Shown: positions 47,760 through 58,371, counted from the first letter of the stretch. The stretch is 64,000 nt of DNA from Erythrobacter litoralis (GCF_001719165.1 NZ_CP017057.1:1736001-1800000); one strand, 5' to 3'. The notes: generated from the letters alone by a model not told the origin. Numbers and translations are program-made.

Positions 47760-49034
47760 CACACCCCTCACCCCCGACATGGCCGTCATGCAGGCGAGCG
47801 AGCCACCGACCCGGACAGCCGCTTTCGAAAAGCGGCTGGCAAAGCGGTATCGCTCCGAGCGCAATTTCAAGGCGCTGGGCCTCGGCGCGATCGGCTTTTC
47901 CATCGCGGCGCTGATCTTCCTGCTCGCCAACATGCTGGTGAACGGCATTCCCGGCCTGCAGCGAGCGGAGCTCGCGGTGGAGATCGATTTCGCCGAAGCG
48001 GGCGTCACCGGAGACGAGGTCTCGCTCACCGCGCCATCCGCGATGCAGGTGCTGGAACTGCAGGGCCTGCCCGCGGTCGTGGAAATCTACGCCGAACGGT
48101 CGCTGGGCGAAGAAGGGGCCGAGCAGGTCTATCGCGGTGCGTGGCGCGATGTCGCCCGCGCGCTCGCGGATGATCCCGCGCTGATCTACGGCAGGACGAC
48201 GCTGTGGCTGCCGGCTTCCTCCGACCTTGCCTCGGGGCTCAATGACGAAGGGTCACCCGAAATGCAGGCGCTCGCCGACCGGCTGGAGGCCGAGGGCAAG
48301 CTTGCCAAGAACTGGGACTGGGGCTTTTTCGCCCGCTCGGATGCGACAAGCCCGCAGATGGCCGGCATCTGGGGGGCATTGAAGGGTTCGATCCTGACGA
48401 TGCTGGTGACGTTCGTCCTCGCCTTTCCGATCGGCATTCTCTCCGCCCTCTATCTCGAGGAATACGCGCCCAAGAACCGCTGGACCGACCTCATCGAAGT
48501 GTCGATCAACAATCTCGCGGCGGTGCCTTCGATCATTTTCGGCCTGCTCGGGCTGGCGGTTTTCCTGACGGTCTTCCCGAACCTGCGCTCGACGCCGATC
48601 ATCGGTGGCATGACGCTGGCGCTGATGACCATGCCGGTGATCGTCATTTCCGGGCGCAACGCGATCAAGGCGGTCCCGCCGTCGATCCGCGACGGGGCGC
48701 TCGCGGTGGGCGCCTCGCCGGTGCAGGTGGTGTTCCACCATGTCCTGCCGCTGGCGCTGCCCGGCATGCTGACCGGCACGATCATCGGCATGGCGCGCGC
48801 GCTGGGCGAGACCGCGCCGCTGATCCTGATCGGCATGCGCGCTTTCGTGGCGACGCCGCCCGATGGCTTTACCGCGCCGGCTACTGTACTGCCGATGCAG
48901 ATTTTCCTGTGGTCGGATGAAATCGACCGCGGCTTCGTCGAGCGGACCAGCGCGACGATCATCGTCCTCCTGCTGTTCCTCCTCATGATGAACGGCATCG
49001 CCATCTACCTGCGCAACAAATTCGAGAAGACCTG

Positions 49035-49038
<4 letters not shown>
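47752..49038 (+). CDS. pstA: Phosphate ABC transporter permease PstA
   Basis: Second permease of the Pst importer. The 428-residue protein has an N-terminal DUF3333-like region ([25 protein letters not shown], then a periplasmic domain to about residue 195), a feature seen in alphaproteobacterial PstA. The permease core follows: [43 protein letters not shown] and [17 protein letters not shown]. The end overlaps the pstB GTG start (GTGA). Confidence 0.93.
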
Positions 49039-49822
<784 letters not shown>

Positions 49823-49823
<1 letters not shown>

Positions 49824-50491
49824 TGGGCGAACATACGGTCAAGGCCTTTGACGAGGACATCACCCGGCTTCGCGGCCTTATCGCGGAGATGGGCGGCCTT
49901 GCCGAAGTTGCGATCGCCGAGGCGCTCGACGCGATGGTGCGCGGCGACGTCGAACTCGGCGACCGCGTGGTCGCACGCGACAAGAAGATCGACGCACTGG
50001 AGACCGAGGTCGACAAGCTCTCGGTCCGGATCATCGCCCTGCGCGCGCCGATGGCGGACGACCTGCGCGAGGTGATCGCGGCGCTCAAGATCGCCGGCGT
50101 GGTCGAACGGATCGGCGATTATTCGAAGAACATCGCCAAGCGTGTCGGCATGATCGAGGGGCGTGACCGGTTCGAACCGCTCACATTGCTGCCCGCGATG
50201 GGCGAACTCACCAGCGAAATGGTCCACGACGTGCTCACCGCCTATGCCGCGCGCGACCCTGACCTTGCCCGCGAAGTGATCGCTACCGATGCCAAGGTAG
50301 ATGCCTTCTACAATTCCATTTTCCGCAATCTCGTCAGTCACATGGTCGAAAACCCCGCGACCATTTCGAGCGCGGCGCAGCTGCTCTTCGTCGCCCGCAA
50401 TCTCGAGCGCATCGGAGACCATGCGACCAATGTCGCGGAAATGGTCCACTTCGCTGCGACCGGCAATTACCCCCCTGAGGAGGAGCGCTGA
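49823..50491 (+). CDS. phoU: Phosphate transport system regulator PhoU
   Basis: Negative regulator linking Pst and PhoR. The 222-residue all-helical protein repeats the PhoU three-helix domain: DEDITRLRGLIAEMGGLAEVAI, then ERIGDYSKNIAKRV (about residue 95), and a second copy with LLFVARNLERIGDHATNVAEMV near 200. The E-x3-D and R-x-D positions bind metals. ATG 49823 overlaps the pstB stop by one base (TGATG). Confidence 0.95.
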
Positions 50492-50608
50492 GCGCCCCTG
50501 TCGCCGGTTCATGTGGATAAGTTGCCGGCCACGATTTCATGAAAGTGCAGCAAAATTGAAACATGGAGCATATCGATCGCCCGTGGCGCTGCCGGGGCAG
50601 AATCGAGG

Positions 50609-51307
50609 ATGAAAGCCATGTCCGCTGCGAAACTGCTGCTTGTCGAAGACGATCCCGCGCTTTCCGAACTGCTTGAATACCGATTCCAGAACGAGGGCTA
50701 CCAGGTCCGCTCCACCGGCGACGGGGACGAGGCCATGGTACTGGCGAGCGAGGACGTGCCCGATCTCATCATCCTCGACTGGATGATCGAGGGCACCAGC
50801 GGGATCGAGGTCTGCCGCCGGTTGCGCCGCGACAAGGAAACCGCGCACGTGCCCATCATAATGCTGACCGCGCGCGAGGCCGAGGACGACCGCGTGCGCG
50901 GGCTCGAGATCGGCGCGGACGATTACATGACCAAGCCCTTTTCCCCGCGCGAACTGCTCGCCCGCGTCGCCGCCGTGATGCGCCGCATCCGCCCCGCGCT
51001 GGCAGGCGAGACGATCGAGGTCGGCGACATCAAGCTCGATCCGGTCGCCCACAAGGTGCAGCGCCGCGGCAAGGCGCTGCAGCTCGGCCCGACCGAATAC
51101 CGGCTGCTCAAATTCTTCATGGAAAGCCCGGGCCGGGTCTTCAGCCGCGGGCAACTGCTCGACGGGGTGTGGGGCACCGGGTCCGACATCGAGCTGCGCA
51201 CCGTCGACGTCCATATCCGCCGCCTGCGCAAGGCCATCGGCGTCGAAGGGGCAAAGGATCCGATCCGCACGGTGCGTTCTGCAGGCTACGCTCTCGAGGC
51301 GGCCTGA
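50609..51307 (+). CDS. phoB: Phosphate-regulon response regulator PhoB
   Basis: OmpR/PhoB-class regulator. The 232-residue protein has the receiver domain with acidic pocket VEDDPAL, phosphorylation site LIILDWMIEG (Asp near 57), LTAREAEDD, and the late Lys in DYMTKPFSP. The DNA-binding winged helix includes LGPTEYRLLKFFMESPGRVFSR and VDVHIRRLRKAIG. It lies 117 bases after phoU with no terminator seen, so phoR and phoB bracket the pst genes. ATG 50618 is an alternative start. Confidence 0.95.
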   Translation: MKAMSAAKLLLVEDDPALSELLEYRFQNEGYQVRSTGDGDEAMVLASEDVPDLIILDWMIEGTSGIEVCRRLRRDKETAHVPIIMLTAREAEDDRVRGLEIGADDYMTKPFSPRELLARVAAVMRRIRPALAGETIEVGDIKLDPVAHKVQRRGKALQLGPTEYRLLKFFMESPGRVFSRGQLLDGVWGTGSDIELRTVDVHIRRLRKAIGVEGAKDPIRTVRSAGYALEAA

Positions 51308-51314
51308 CGCGCCG

Positions 51315-52055
51315 CTACCGGCACGCCCCGGTCCAGCTTCCGCCCTGGTCGAAGTGGAAGTGGTCGGCGTGGGCCGCGTTGTAATCGGGTGAAAGCACGG
51401 TCGCGAAGATGTCGCACGCGCCCGCGCGCGCCTCGCGCAGGAACCGTGCCTCTTCGTCGTCGCCCTCCCAGTCGCCGAGCACGCTGATCCGCCGCCCGTC
51501 CTCCAGCACGAAAGCGGCAATGTCGATTGCGTTTCCGGTCGCATGTTCGCTCCACGGCGCGTCGGCGTCGCTGTACATGCGGCGGCAGGAGAACGCACCG
51601 AGGTGCTCGATTGCGGCAAGCTCGCTGCCGAGGATTTCGCGCGCCGCACGTTCGACGCTCCTGTCGCGCCACAGCTCTAGGCCCGCCGCAAGCGCGCAGG
51701 TGACAGGCGGCGTGTCGGGCGCGAGAGGATAGGTTTCGAGCCGGGTTCGATCGGGCCGCGCGCATTCCCCCTCGCCCGCGGGATCGAGCGCTTCATAGGC
51801 AACGGCGCTGCGTTCAAGCACGGCGCGGCATTCGCCAGGATCGTCACGCAAAGCGGCGAGCTTTCCCGCGGTCGCCATGCCGAGGGGGTCGCGAAGGTCG
51901 AGCGGGGCCCACGGATTGTGTTCGGGATGGGCGCGCAGCCAGCTCGATCCTGCCACCGCCAGCGCGAAGAGCGCCAAAAGGCCCAGCGCGCGCCGGTCCC
52001 AGCGGAACCGCCCGATGCGCCGACTGATCGTGGACCTCCTGCGTCTGTTCGCCAT
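51315..52055 (-). CDS. Membrane-anchored extensin-like/VanY-type metallopeptidase-fold protein
   Basis: A 246-residue protein with an N-terminal anchor (about residues 22-45) and a large extracytoplasmic domain. The C-terminal half carries the extensin-like domain pattern: DAPWSEHATGNAIDIAAF (His and Asp zinc-ligand positions) and HADHFHFDQGG, typical of cell-wall peptidases of the M15/VanY fold. It has four or so cysteines (FSCRRMYSD, GACDIFATV). Role in peptidoglycan trimming is inferred. It begins two bases after the dnaE2 stop (TTG 52061 would overlap), so it is probably read from the same transcript. Confidence 0.78.
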   Translation of the reverse strand: MANRRRRSTISRRIGRFRWDRRALGLLALFALAVAGSSWLRAHPEHNPWAPLDLRDPLGMATAGKLAALRDDPGECRAVLERSAVAYEALDPAGEGECARPDRTRLETYPLAPDTPPVTCALAAGLELWRDRSVERAAREILGSELAAIEHLGAFSCRRMYSDADAPWSEHATGNAIDIAAFVLEDGRRISVLGDWEGDDEEARFLREARAGACDIFATVLSPDYNAAHADHFHFDQGGSWTGACR

Positions 52056-52057
52056 GT

Positions 52058-55000
52058 TCAATGAAAGTCGCGCGACTTGGGAATGATCCGGGCATTGCGC
52101 GGATGGCCGCGCGTGTTCGGCAGCTGGTCGATGAGGTCGCGCGGGCGGATCGCCTCATTTTCGGTATCGGCCCGGCTCGCGGGATTCTTGCGGCCCGTGA
52201 GTGGTGCGTTCACGTGGTCGGCGCGCGCGACGGGCGCGTTCAGCATGTCGTCCGACAGGCGGTAGAGTTCATGCGTCGCGTCGGTCATGTGGTGGGCGAT
52301 GACATGGATCACCTCGTCGTCATATTCGACTCGCCCGCGCACTTCCATCAACCGCGCGCCCATGACGACGCGGCGCTGTTTCTCCTTCAGGTCCGGCCAC
52401 ACGACAAGGTTGATGACGCCGGTCTCGTCCTCCAGCGTGATGAAGCACACGCCCTTGGCGCTGCCCGGCCGTTGGCGGATCAGGACGACGCCCGCAACCT
52501 GCACCATTGACCGGAACTTGCGGTCCCTGAGGTCGCAGGCGCGCACGAAGCCGCGATCGGCGAGAGCGGGGCGCAGGAAGGCCATCGGATGCGCCTTCAG
52601 CGAAAGGCGGGTGGTCTGGTAATCGGCCACCACCTCTTCCGACAAAGGCATCTGCGGCAGCGCGACCTTCGCCCTCTCCGCCCCCTCCTCGCGCTCTTCG
52701 GCGGCGCGGAACAGCGGCAGGTCGGGCGCGGCGACGAGGCTGCGCGCATCCCACAGCGCCTGCCTGCGCGTGAGATCGAGCGAGGTGAAGGCATCCGCGC
52801 TCGCAAGCCGCTCGACATGGGCAGGACCGATCCGGGCGCGCTCGCGCAGGCTCGCCACGTCGCGATAGGCGCCGCGCTCCTCGCGCTCGGCGATGAGCTG
52901 TGCCGCGACGTGTTCGGGCAGGCCGTCGATCTGGCGCAGGCCGAGGCGCAGGGCGATGTGGCGGTCGAGGCGCCCTCCCCTCGCCTCGCGTGCTTCCCCG
53001 ATTTCCTCCAGCGTGCAGTCCCACTGCGACAGGTTCACGTCCGCCGGCAGCACCTCGACCCCGTGTTCCCGCGCATCGCGCACGATCTGCGCGGGCGCGT
53101 AGAAGCCCATCGGCTGCGAATTGAGCAGGGCGCAGGCGAAGGCGGCGGGGAAATGGCATTTCAGCCAGCTCGACACGTAAACGAGATGCGCGAAGCTCGC
53201 CGCGTGGCTTTCGGGAAAGCCGTATTCGCCGAAGCCGCGGATCTGGTTGAAGCACCGCTCGGCGAATTCGCGGTCATAGCCGCGCGTCACCATGCGTTCG
53301 ACCATCATGTCCTGCAGTTCGTCCACCATGCCGCGGCTGCGGAAGGTCGCCATCGCCTTCCTCAGCCGGTTGGCCTCGGCGCTGGAGAATTTCGCGGCGT
53401 CCAATGCGATCTTCATCGCCTGTTCCTGGAAGATCGGCACGCCCAATGTGCGCTCGAGGATGCTCGAAAGCTCGTCGGGTGGCCCGTGCTGCGGCGAAGG
53501 CGCCGGGATCGTCACGGCTTCCGCCCCGCGGCGGCGTTTCAGGTAGGGATGGACCATGTCGCCCTGGATCGGACCCGGGCGCACGATCGCGACCTGGATC
53601 ACGAGATCGTAGAATTCGCGCGGGCGCAGCCGGGGGAGCATGTTCATCTGCGCCCGGCTTTCGACCTGGAACACGCCCAGCGAATCCCCCTTGCGCAGCA
53701 TCGCATAGGTCTCTGGGTCCTCGCGCGGGACCGTGGCGAGCGTCAGGCTGCGGTCGTGGTGGTCCTCCAGCAGGTCGAGGCATTTGCGGATGCAGGTCAG
53801 CATGCCCAATGCCAGCACGTCGACCTTGAGGATGCCGAGCGCCTCGATATCGTCCTTGTCCCATTCGATGAAGCTGCGATCGGGCATCGCGCCATTGCCG
53901 ATCGGCACCGTCTCGGTCAGCGCGCTCTCGGTCAGGATGAAGCCGCCGACATGCTGCGAGAGGTGGCGCGGCATCCCGATCATCTGCTCGGTGAGTTTCA
54001 GCACGCGTTTGAGATGCGGGTCGCTTATGTCGAGCCCGGTCTCGGCGGCGTGCTTCTCGTCGATCTCGCGGCCCCACCCGCCCCACACGGTCCGCGCCAG
54101 CGCGCCGGTCACGTCCTCCGACAGGCCCATCGCCTTGCCGACCTCGCGGATCGCCATGCGCGGGCGGTAGTGGATGACCGTGGCGCACAGCCCCGCGCGG
54201 TGGCGGCCATAGCGCTGGTAGATGTACTGGATCACCTCCTCGCGCCGCTCGTGCTCGAAATCGACGTCGATGTCGGGCGGCTCCTTGCGTTCCTCGGAAA
54301 TGAAGCGGTCGAACAGGAGCTGGTGCTTCGCCGGATCGACGCTGGTGATGCCGAGACAGTAGCAAACGGCAGAGTTCGCCGCAGAGCCGCGCCCCTGGCA
54401 CAGGATCGGCGGATCGACGCCGCGCGCGAAATCCACGATGTCCTTGATCGTGAGGAAATAGCGCGCAAGATCGAGCTTGGCGATCAGCGCCAGTTCGCGT
54501 TCGAGCGTGTCGGTGACACTGTCGGGCACGCCCTCCGGATATCGCCGCTCCGCCCCCGCCCAGGTCTCGATCTCGAGATATTCCTGCGGGGCCATACCAT
54601 CAGGATAGATCTCTTCCGGGTATTCGTAGCGCAGTTCCTCGAGGCTGAAGGTGCATTTATCCGCCACCTCGCGCGCGGCAGATATGGCGTGCGGCCAGCG
54701 CTCGAACAGGCGGGCCATCTCCTGCGGGGATTTCAGGTGGCGCTCGGCATTGGCGTGGAGCAGGTGCCCGGCCTCGGCGACGGTGGTCTTGTGGCGCAGG
54801 GCAGTCATCACGTCCTGCAGCGGGCGGCGTTCGGGCGCGTGGTAATGCACTTCGTTCGTCGCGAGCAGGCCAAGCCCGTTCGCCCGCGCGAGCGCGTCGA
54901 GCCGGTCGATCCGGGCGATGTCGTCGCCGCGATGGAGATAGCTCGCCGCGATGTGGCGCATCGTGGGCAGGCCGCGCGCGAGATGCGGCAGGAGATCGGG

Positions 55001-55564
55001 CAGCGCGCCCCGGACCGTGCCAGAGAACTCGCTCCCGTCGAGCGCGACGACATTGCTCGCCCAGGCGGGAACGGTGAAGTGTTCGCCAAGGTCATGGGGC
55101 GGGATCAGGATGAGCTCGCTGCCCTCGGCATGGTCGGCGAGCATCGCGCAGTCGATCTCGCACACGCCCTTGTCCTGCCATTCGCCTTCGAGCGTGCTCA
55201 TGCGGCCCGCGCTGATGAGGCGGCACAGCCGGCCATAGGCGGCGCGGTCCCGGGGGTAGGCAAGGAAGGCGAGGCCCTCGACTGTCTCGATCCGCGTGCC
55301 GATGACCGGGCGCAGTTTCAGCGTCTTCGCCTCGGTGTGGATGCGCACGATGCCCGCAAAGCTGTTGGCATCGGCGATCCCGATGGCATCGTAACCGAGG
55401 GAGCGCGCGGTCAGGACGAGGTCGACCGCGTCCGACGCGCCGCGCAGGAAGCTGAAGCAGGAGACCAGCCCCAGTTCGACGAAGGGTGCGCGCGGCGGGG
55501 TCTCGATAAGGTCGGGATCGACCTCGAGCCGGCGTTTTTCGGGCGTGAGCGGGGCCTCGGGCAC
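52058..55564 (-). CDS. dnaE2: Error-prone DNA polymerase DnaE2
   Basis: Translesion C-family polymerase of the ImuA-ImuB-DnaE2 mutasome. The 1168-residue protein has a PHP-type N-terminus (ELGLVSCFSFLRGASDAVDLV), palm motifs with PPDIDVDFEHERREEV and its catalytic Asp pair, QGRGSAANSAVCY, and the C-terminal tail HPRNARIIPKSRDFH typical of alphaproteobacterial DnaE2. The start at GTG 55564 is uncertain. It sits five bases after the udgX stop (overlap-free), and an SOS box lies at the head of the radical SAM gene, so SOS induction is expected. Confidence 0.95.
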   Translation of the reverse strand: MPEAPLTPEKRRLEVDPDLIETPPRAPFVELGLVSCFSFLRGASDAVDLVLTARSLGYDAIGIADANSFAGIVRIHTEAKTLKLRPVIGTRIETVEGLAFLAYPRDRAAYGRLCRLISAGRMSTLEGEWQDKGVCEIDCAMLADHAEGSELILIPPHDLGEHFTVPAWASNVVALDGSEFSGTVRGALPDLLPHLARGLPTMRHIAASYLHRGDDIARIDRLDALARANGLGLLATNEVHYHAPERRPLQDVMTALRHKTTVAEAGHLLHANAERHLKSPQEMARLFERWPHAISAAREVADKCTFSLEELRYEYPEEIYPDGMAPQEYLEIETWAGAERRYPEGVPDSVTDTLERELALIAKLDLARYFLTIKDIVDFARGVDPPILCQGRGSAANSAVCYCLGITSVDPAKHQLLFDRFISEERKEPPDIDVDFEHERREEVIQYIYQRYGRHRAGLCATVIHYRPRMAIREVGKAMGLSEDVTGALARTVWGGWGREIDEKHAAETGLDISDPHLKRVLKLTEQMIGMPRHLSQHVGGFILTESALTETVPIGNGAMPDRSFIEWDKDDIEALGILKVDVLALGMLTCIRKCLDLLEDHHDRSLTLATVPREDPETYAMLRKGDSLGVFQVESRAQMNMLPRLRPREFYDLVIQVAIVRPGPIQGDMVHPYLKRRRGAEAVTIPAPSPQHGPPDELSSILERTLGVPIFQEQAMKIALDAAKFSSAEANRLRKAMATFRSRGMVDELQDMMVERMVTRGYDREFAERCFNQIRGFGEYGFPESHAASFAHLVYVSSWLKCHFPAAFACALLNSQPMGFYAPAQIVRDAREHGVEVLPADVNLSQWDCTLEEIGEAREARGGRLDRHIALRLGLRQIDGLPEHVAAQLIAEREERGAYRDVASLRERARIGPAHVERLASADAFTSLDLTRRQALWDARSLVAAPDLPLFRAAEEREEGAERAKVALPQMPLSEEVVADYQTTRLSLKAHPMAFLRPALADRGFVRACDLRDRKFRSMVQVAGVVLIRQRPGSAKGVCFITLEDETGVINLVVWPDLKEKQRRVVMGARLMEVRGRVEYDDEVIHVIAHHMTDATHELYRLSDDMLNAPVARADHVNAPLTGRKNPASRADTENEAIRPRDLIDQLPNTRGHPRNARIIPKSRDFH

Positions 55565-55568
55565 GAGG

Positions 55569-57029
55569 CTAGGCCCCGAGTTCCGCGAGCCGCTCCTTCA
55601 CCGCGGCAAGGTCGGCGGCGAACAGCGCCGCCTGTTTCTCGCGCGCGTCCCCGTCGAGGCGCAGCAGGTAGGAGGGATGCGCCGTCACCCACAGCTCCGC
55701 CCCGCCCTCGAGCGGCATTGGTTCGCCGCGAACTTTCGAGATGCTCACCGTCCTGCCGAGCAGCCCGCGCGCCGCGCTCGCCCCCAGCGCGAGGATCACG
55801 CGCGGCTTGACGAGATCGCGCTCCGCCTCAAGCCACCAGCGGCAGGTGTCGATCTCCTTGGCCGCCGGAGACTGATGCAGGCGGCGCTTGCCCCGGGGGA
55901 CATATTTGAAATGCTTGACCGCATTGGTCACGTAGGCCTCGCCCCGGTCGATCCCGGCACGCTCCAGATATTCGTCGAGCAATTGCCCCGCCGGCCCGAC
56001 GAAAGGCCGGCCCTTCACATCCTCCTGGTCGCCCGGCTGTTCGCCGACGATCATCAGCGGAGCGGTGCGCGGGCCTTCGCCCATCACGGCGCGGTTTTCG
56101 AGTTCGCCGATGGGGCAGGCGCGGCAGCGGGCGATCGCCTCGCCCACGGCGTCCAGCGTTCCGGGCTTGTCGCCCATGTCCTTGCCGCCGGTCTCGACCA
56201 TCTGCGCTTCCCTCGCCTGCGCGCCGGCGATGAGATCGGGGATCAGCGCCGCCTCTGGCAGGTTCTTCCAGTACTTGCGCGGCATTTCGGAGAGCATCGC
56301 CCCGACCTTCAATCGCGCGGGATTGAATATGGAAGCGTAATAGGAGCGCCACAGTTCCTCGACCGGGTCGCCGCCCGGCGCATCGCCGCGCCGCGCCGGG
56401 CCGCTTTCGCGCATGGTTTCGCCGTCCCAGTGGATGCAGCCCCTCGGCGTCAGGATCGACCAGTTCATGTTGGCGAAGCGGCGCATGAAGAAGCCCGCCT
56501 CGGCGCGCACGATGTGGTGATCGGGCTCGAACCAGGCGACGTAGTGTTCGGCGCCGCCTTCGGCCTCCACGACGCGGAAACGGACGAAGGCGTGCATCTT
56601 GTGCGCGTCGCGCCGCACCGCCTTGTCGAGTTCCTCGATCCGGCGCACGTCCGCGTCGGCCTTGTCCTCCATCGCGCGGGGGTTGGACTGGAGCCGCCAG
56701 AGCATCCGGTAGAGGAGGCCGAAACGCGCCGGATCGGAATGGAGCGCGGCCTTGCGCGCGAGCTGGAGGAAACGCTTGCTGGCGCGCACCTCGCGCGCGT
56801 ACTCTGGCGAGACGGGCAGGCGGCGCTCGCCACGGGAGGGGCCTTCGGCGGCGAACAGGTCGCCCGTTCCGCCCGGCTCCACCCAGCTGACCCGGTCGGG
56901 CGGCACGTCGCACTGGATCAGCCCCCGCGCCCGTTCGCGCCAGAAGGCGAAATCGTCGGGCTCGGGCAGGTTGACGACGTAATGCGCTCCCAAAGACACA
57001 TTTTGCATCGAAGGTTTCGGGGCCACCAT
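55569..57029 (-). CDS. udgX: UdgX-type uracil-DNA-binding protein fused to a DUF4130 domain
   Basis: A 486-residue protein with two parts. Residues about 1-255 match DUF4130 (a DNA-metabolism-associated domain; FWRERARGLIQCDVPPDRV at the N-terminus). From about 290 a family-4-like uracil-DNA glycosylase domain follows. GEQPGDQED lies at 329-337. The UdgX-specific loop KRRLHQSP is at 381-388, with its His at 385 in the position that bonds covalently to the abasic site. Motif HPSYLLR is near 451. Iron-sulphur ligands are CRAC and a later Cys, with a His (VKHFKY) where other family-4 enzymes have Cys. ATG 57029 overlaps the radical SAM stop (TGATG). Confidence 0.92.
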   Translation of the reverse strand: MVAPKPSMQNVSLGAHYVVNLPEPDDFAFWRERARGLIQCDVPPDRVSWVEPGGTGDLFAAEGPSRGERRLPVSPEYAREVRASKRFLQLARKAALHSDPARFGLLYRMLWRLQSNPRAMEDKADADVRRIEELDKAVRRDAHKMHAFVRFRVVEAEGGAEHYVAWFEPDHHIVRAEAGFFMRRFANMNWSILTPRGCIHWDGETMRESGPARRGDAPGGDPVEELWRSYYASIFNPARLKVGAMLSEMPRKYWKNLPEAALIPDLIAGAQAREAQMVETGGKDMGDKPGTLDAVGEAIARCRACPIGELENRAVMGEGPRTAPLMIVGEQPGDQEDVKGRPFVGPAGQLLDEYLERAGIDRGEAYVTNAVKHFKYVPRGKRRLHQSPAAKEIDTCRWWLEAERDLVKPRVILALGASAARGLLGRTVSISKVRGEPMPLEGGAELWVTAHPSYLLRLDGDAREKQAALFAADLAAVKERLAELGA

Positions 57030-58270
57030 CAGAACAGCTCCAGCTGTTCCTGCCGGGGCGCGAGCAGGCTGCGCAGGTCCGCCCGGTCGGTGAGCCGCGT
57101 CGGCCGCCAGTCGGCCGCGACGAGGAACGGCCGCACCTTGGCGATGGACTGGGTCAGTCGCGCAAGATCGTCCAGGCGCAAGGTGCGATGTCGCCGCGCG
57201 GCGAGGATCTTCGCCACCGCCTTCGTCCCCAGCCCCGGCACGCGCAGCAATTCCTCGCGGCTGGCGCGGTTGACATCGACCGGGAAACGCTCGCGGAATT
57301 TCAATGCCCAGGCGAGCTTGGGGTCGATGTCGAGCGGGAGGTTCCCATCCGCCTCCGCCGCCTGCGCGACCTCGCCGGGTGCATAGCCGTAAAAGCGCAT
57401 CAGCCAGTCCGACTGGTAGAGCCGGTGTTCGCGGATCAGCGGCGGGCGCTTCAACGGCAGCACGGCGGAGGCATCGGGGATCGGCGAGAAGGCGCTGTAA
57501 TAGACCCGGCGCAGGCCGAAATTGCCGTAAAGCGCGCTCGCCCGGCCCATGATGTCGACATCGCTCGCCCCGTCCGCGCCGACGATCATCTGGGTCGATT
57601 GCCCCGCCGGCGCAAAACGCGGCGCGTGGCGAAAGCGTTTCCGCTCGTCCTTCGCCTGGAGGATGCGCGACTTCGTGCGGTCCATCGCGCCTTCGATCTG
57701 GCGGGCGTTCTTGTCCGGCGCGAGCCGGGTGAGGCCGCTGTCGGTGGGCAGTTCGACATTGATCGAGACACGGTCGGCGTAAAGCCCTGCCTCATGGATC
57801 AGTTCGGCATCGGCTTCGGGAATGGTCTTGAGATGGATGTAGCCGCGAAAATCGTGCTCCTCACGCAGGATGCGCGCGGCCTCGATCAGCTGGTCCATCG
57901 TGTGGTTCGCGCTTTTCACGATGCCGGAGGAGAGGAACAGCCCCTCGATGTAATTGCGCCTGTAGAACGACAGCGTGAGGTCGGCGACCTCCTGCGGGGT
58001 GAAGCGCGCGCGGGCTACGTTCGAGCTCTTGCGGTTGATGCAGTAATGACAGTCGAAGATGCAGTGATTGGTCAGCAGGATCTTCAATAGCGAGATGCAG
58101 CGGCCATCGGGGGCATAGGCGTGGCATATCCCCATTCCCTCGGTCGAGCCGACGCCTTTCCCGCCGACCGAATTCTTCTTCGCCGTGCCGGACGAGGCGC
58201 AGGACGCATCGTACTTGGCCGCGTCGGCGAGGATTTCGAGTTTCTGTCTGAGCGAAAGCTGCTGGGCCAT
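57029..58270 (-). CDS. UdgX-linked radical SAM protein (putative DNA modification/repair)
   Basis: A 413-residue radical SAM protein. The cluster motif CIFDCHYC (C-x3-C-x2-C) lies near residue 80, and SGIVKSANHTMDQLIEAARIL is typical of the UdgX-linked family. The C-terminus has a helix-hairpin-helix, VNRASREELLRVPGLGTKAVAKILAARR, for DNA contact. The reaction is unknown; conserved pairing with UdgX suggests it acts on DNA or on a damage product. Start 58270 was chosen because an SOS box (58295-58309) lies directly upstream. Confidence 0.9.
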   Translation of the reverse strand: MAQQLSLRQKLEILADAAKYDASCASSGTAKKNSVGGKGVGSTEGMGICHAYAPDGRCISLLKILLTNHCIFDCHYCINRKSSNVARARFTPQEVADLTLSFYRRNYIEGLFLSSGIVKSANHTMDQLIEAARILREEHDFRGYIHLKTIPEADAELIHEAGLYADRVSINVELPTDSGLTRLAPDKNARQIEGAMDRTKSRILQAKDERKRFRHAPRFAPAGQSTQMIVGADGASDVDIMGRASALYGNFGLRRVYYSAFSPIPDASAVLPLKRPPLIREHRLYQSDWLMRFYGYAPGEVAQAAEADGNLPLDIDPKLAWALKFRERFPVDVNRASREELLRVPGLGTKAVAKILAARRHRTLRLDDLARLTQSIAKVRPFLVAADWRPTRLTDRADLRSLLAPRQEQLELF

Positions 58271-58294
58271 AGGAACCTGGAGGAACACCTGAAT

Positions 58295-58309
58295 GTTCCT
58301 TATATGTTC
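58295..58309. promoter_or_regulatory. LexA SOS box upstream of the radical SAM-udgX-dnaE2 operon
   Basis: GTTC-CTTATAT-GTTC exactly matches the alphaproteobacterial LexA site GTTC-N7-GTTC, 25 bases before the radical SAM start. A second, imperfect pair with a 6-base spacer (GAAC-N6-GAAC at 58273-58286) lies next to it. Confidence 0.85.
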
Positions 58310-58371
58310 CTGCGCGATGCGGCTCCAGTGCTTTCTTTGCAAGTCGGGCCGGCTGGCCCCGGCGAACCGGA

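Noticed and set aside
52589..55810. 1073-residue plus-strand frame opposite dnaE2
   Set aside because: Its composition is His/Arg/Ala rich without recognisable domains; the dnaE2 frame has clear polymerase motifs.
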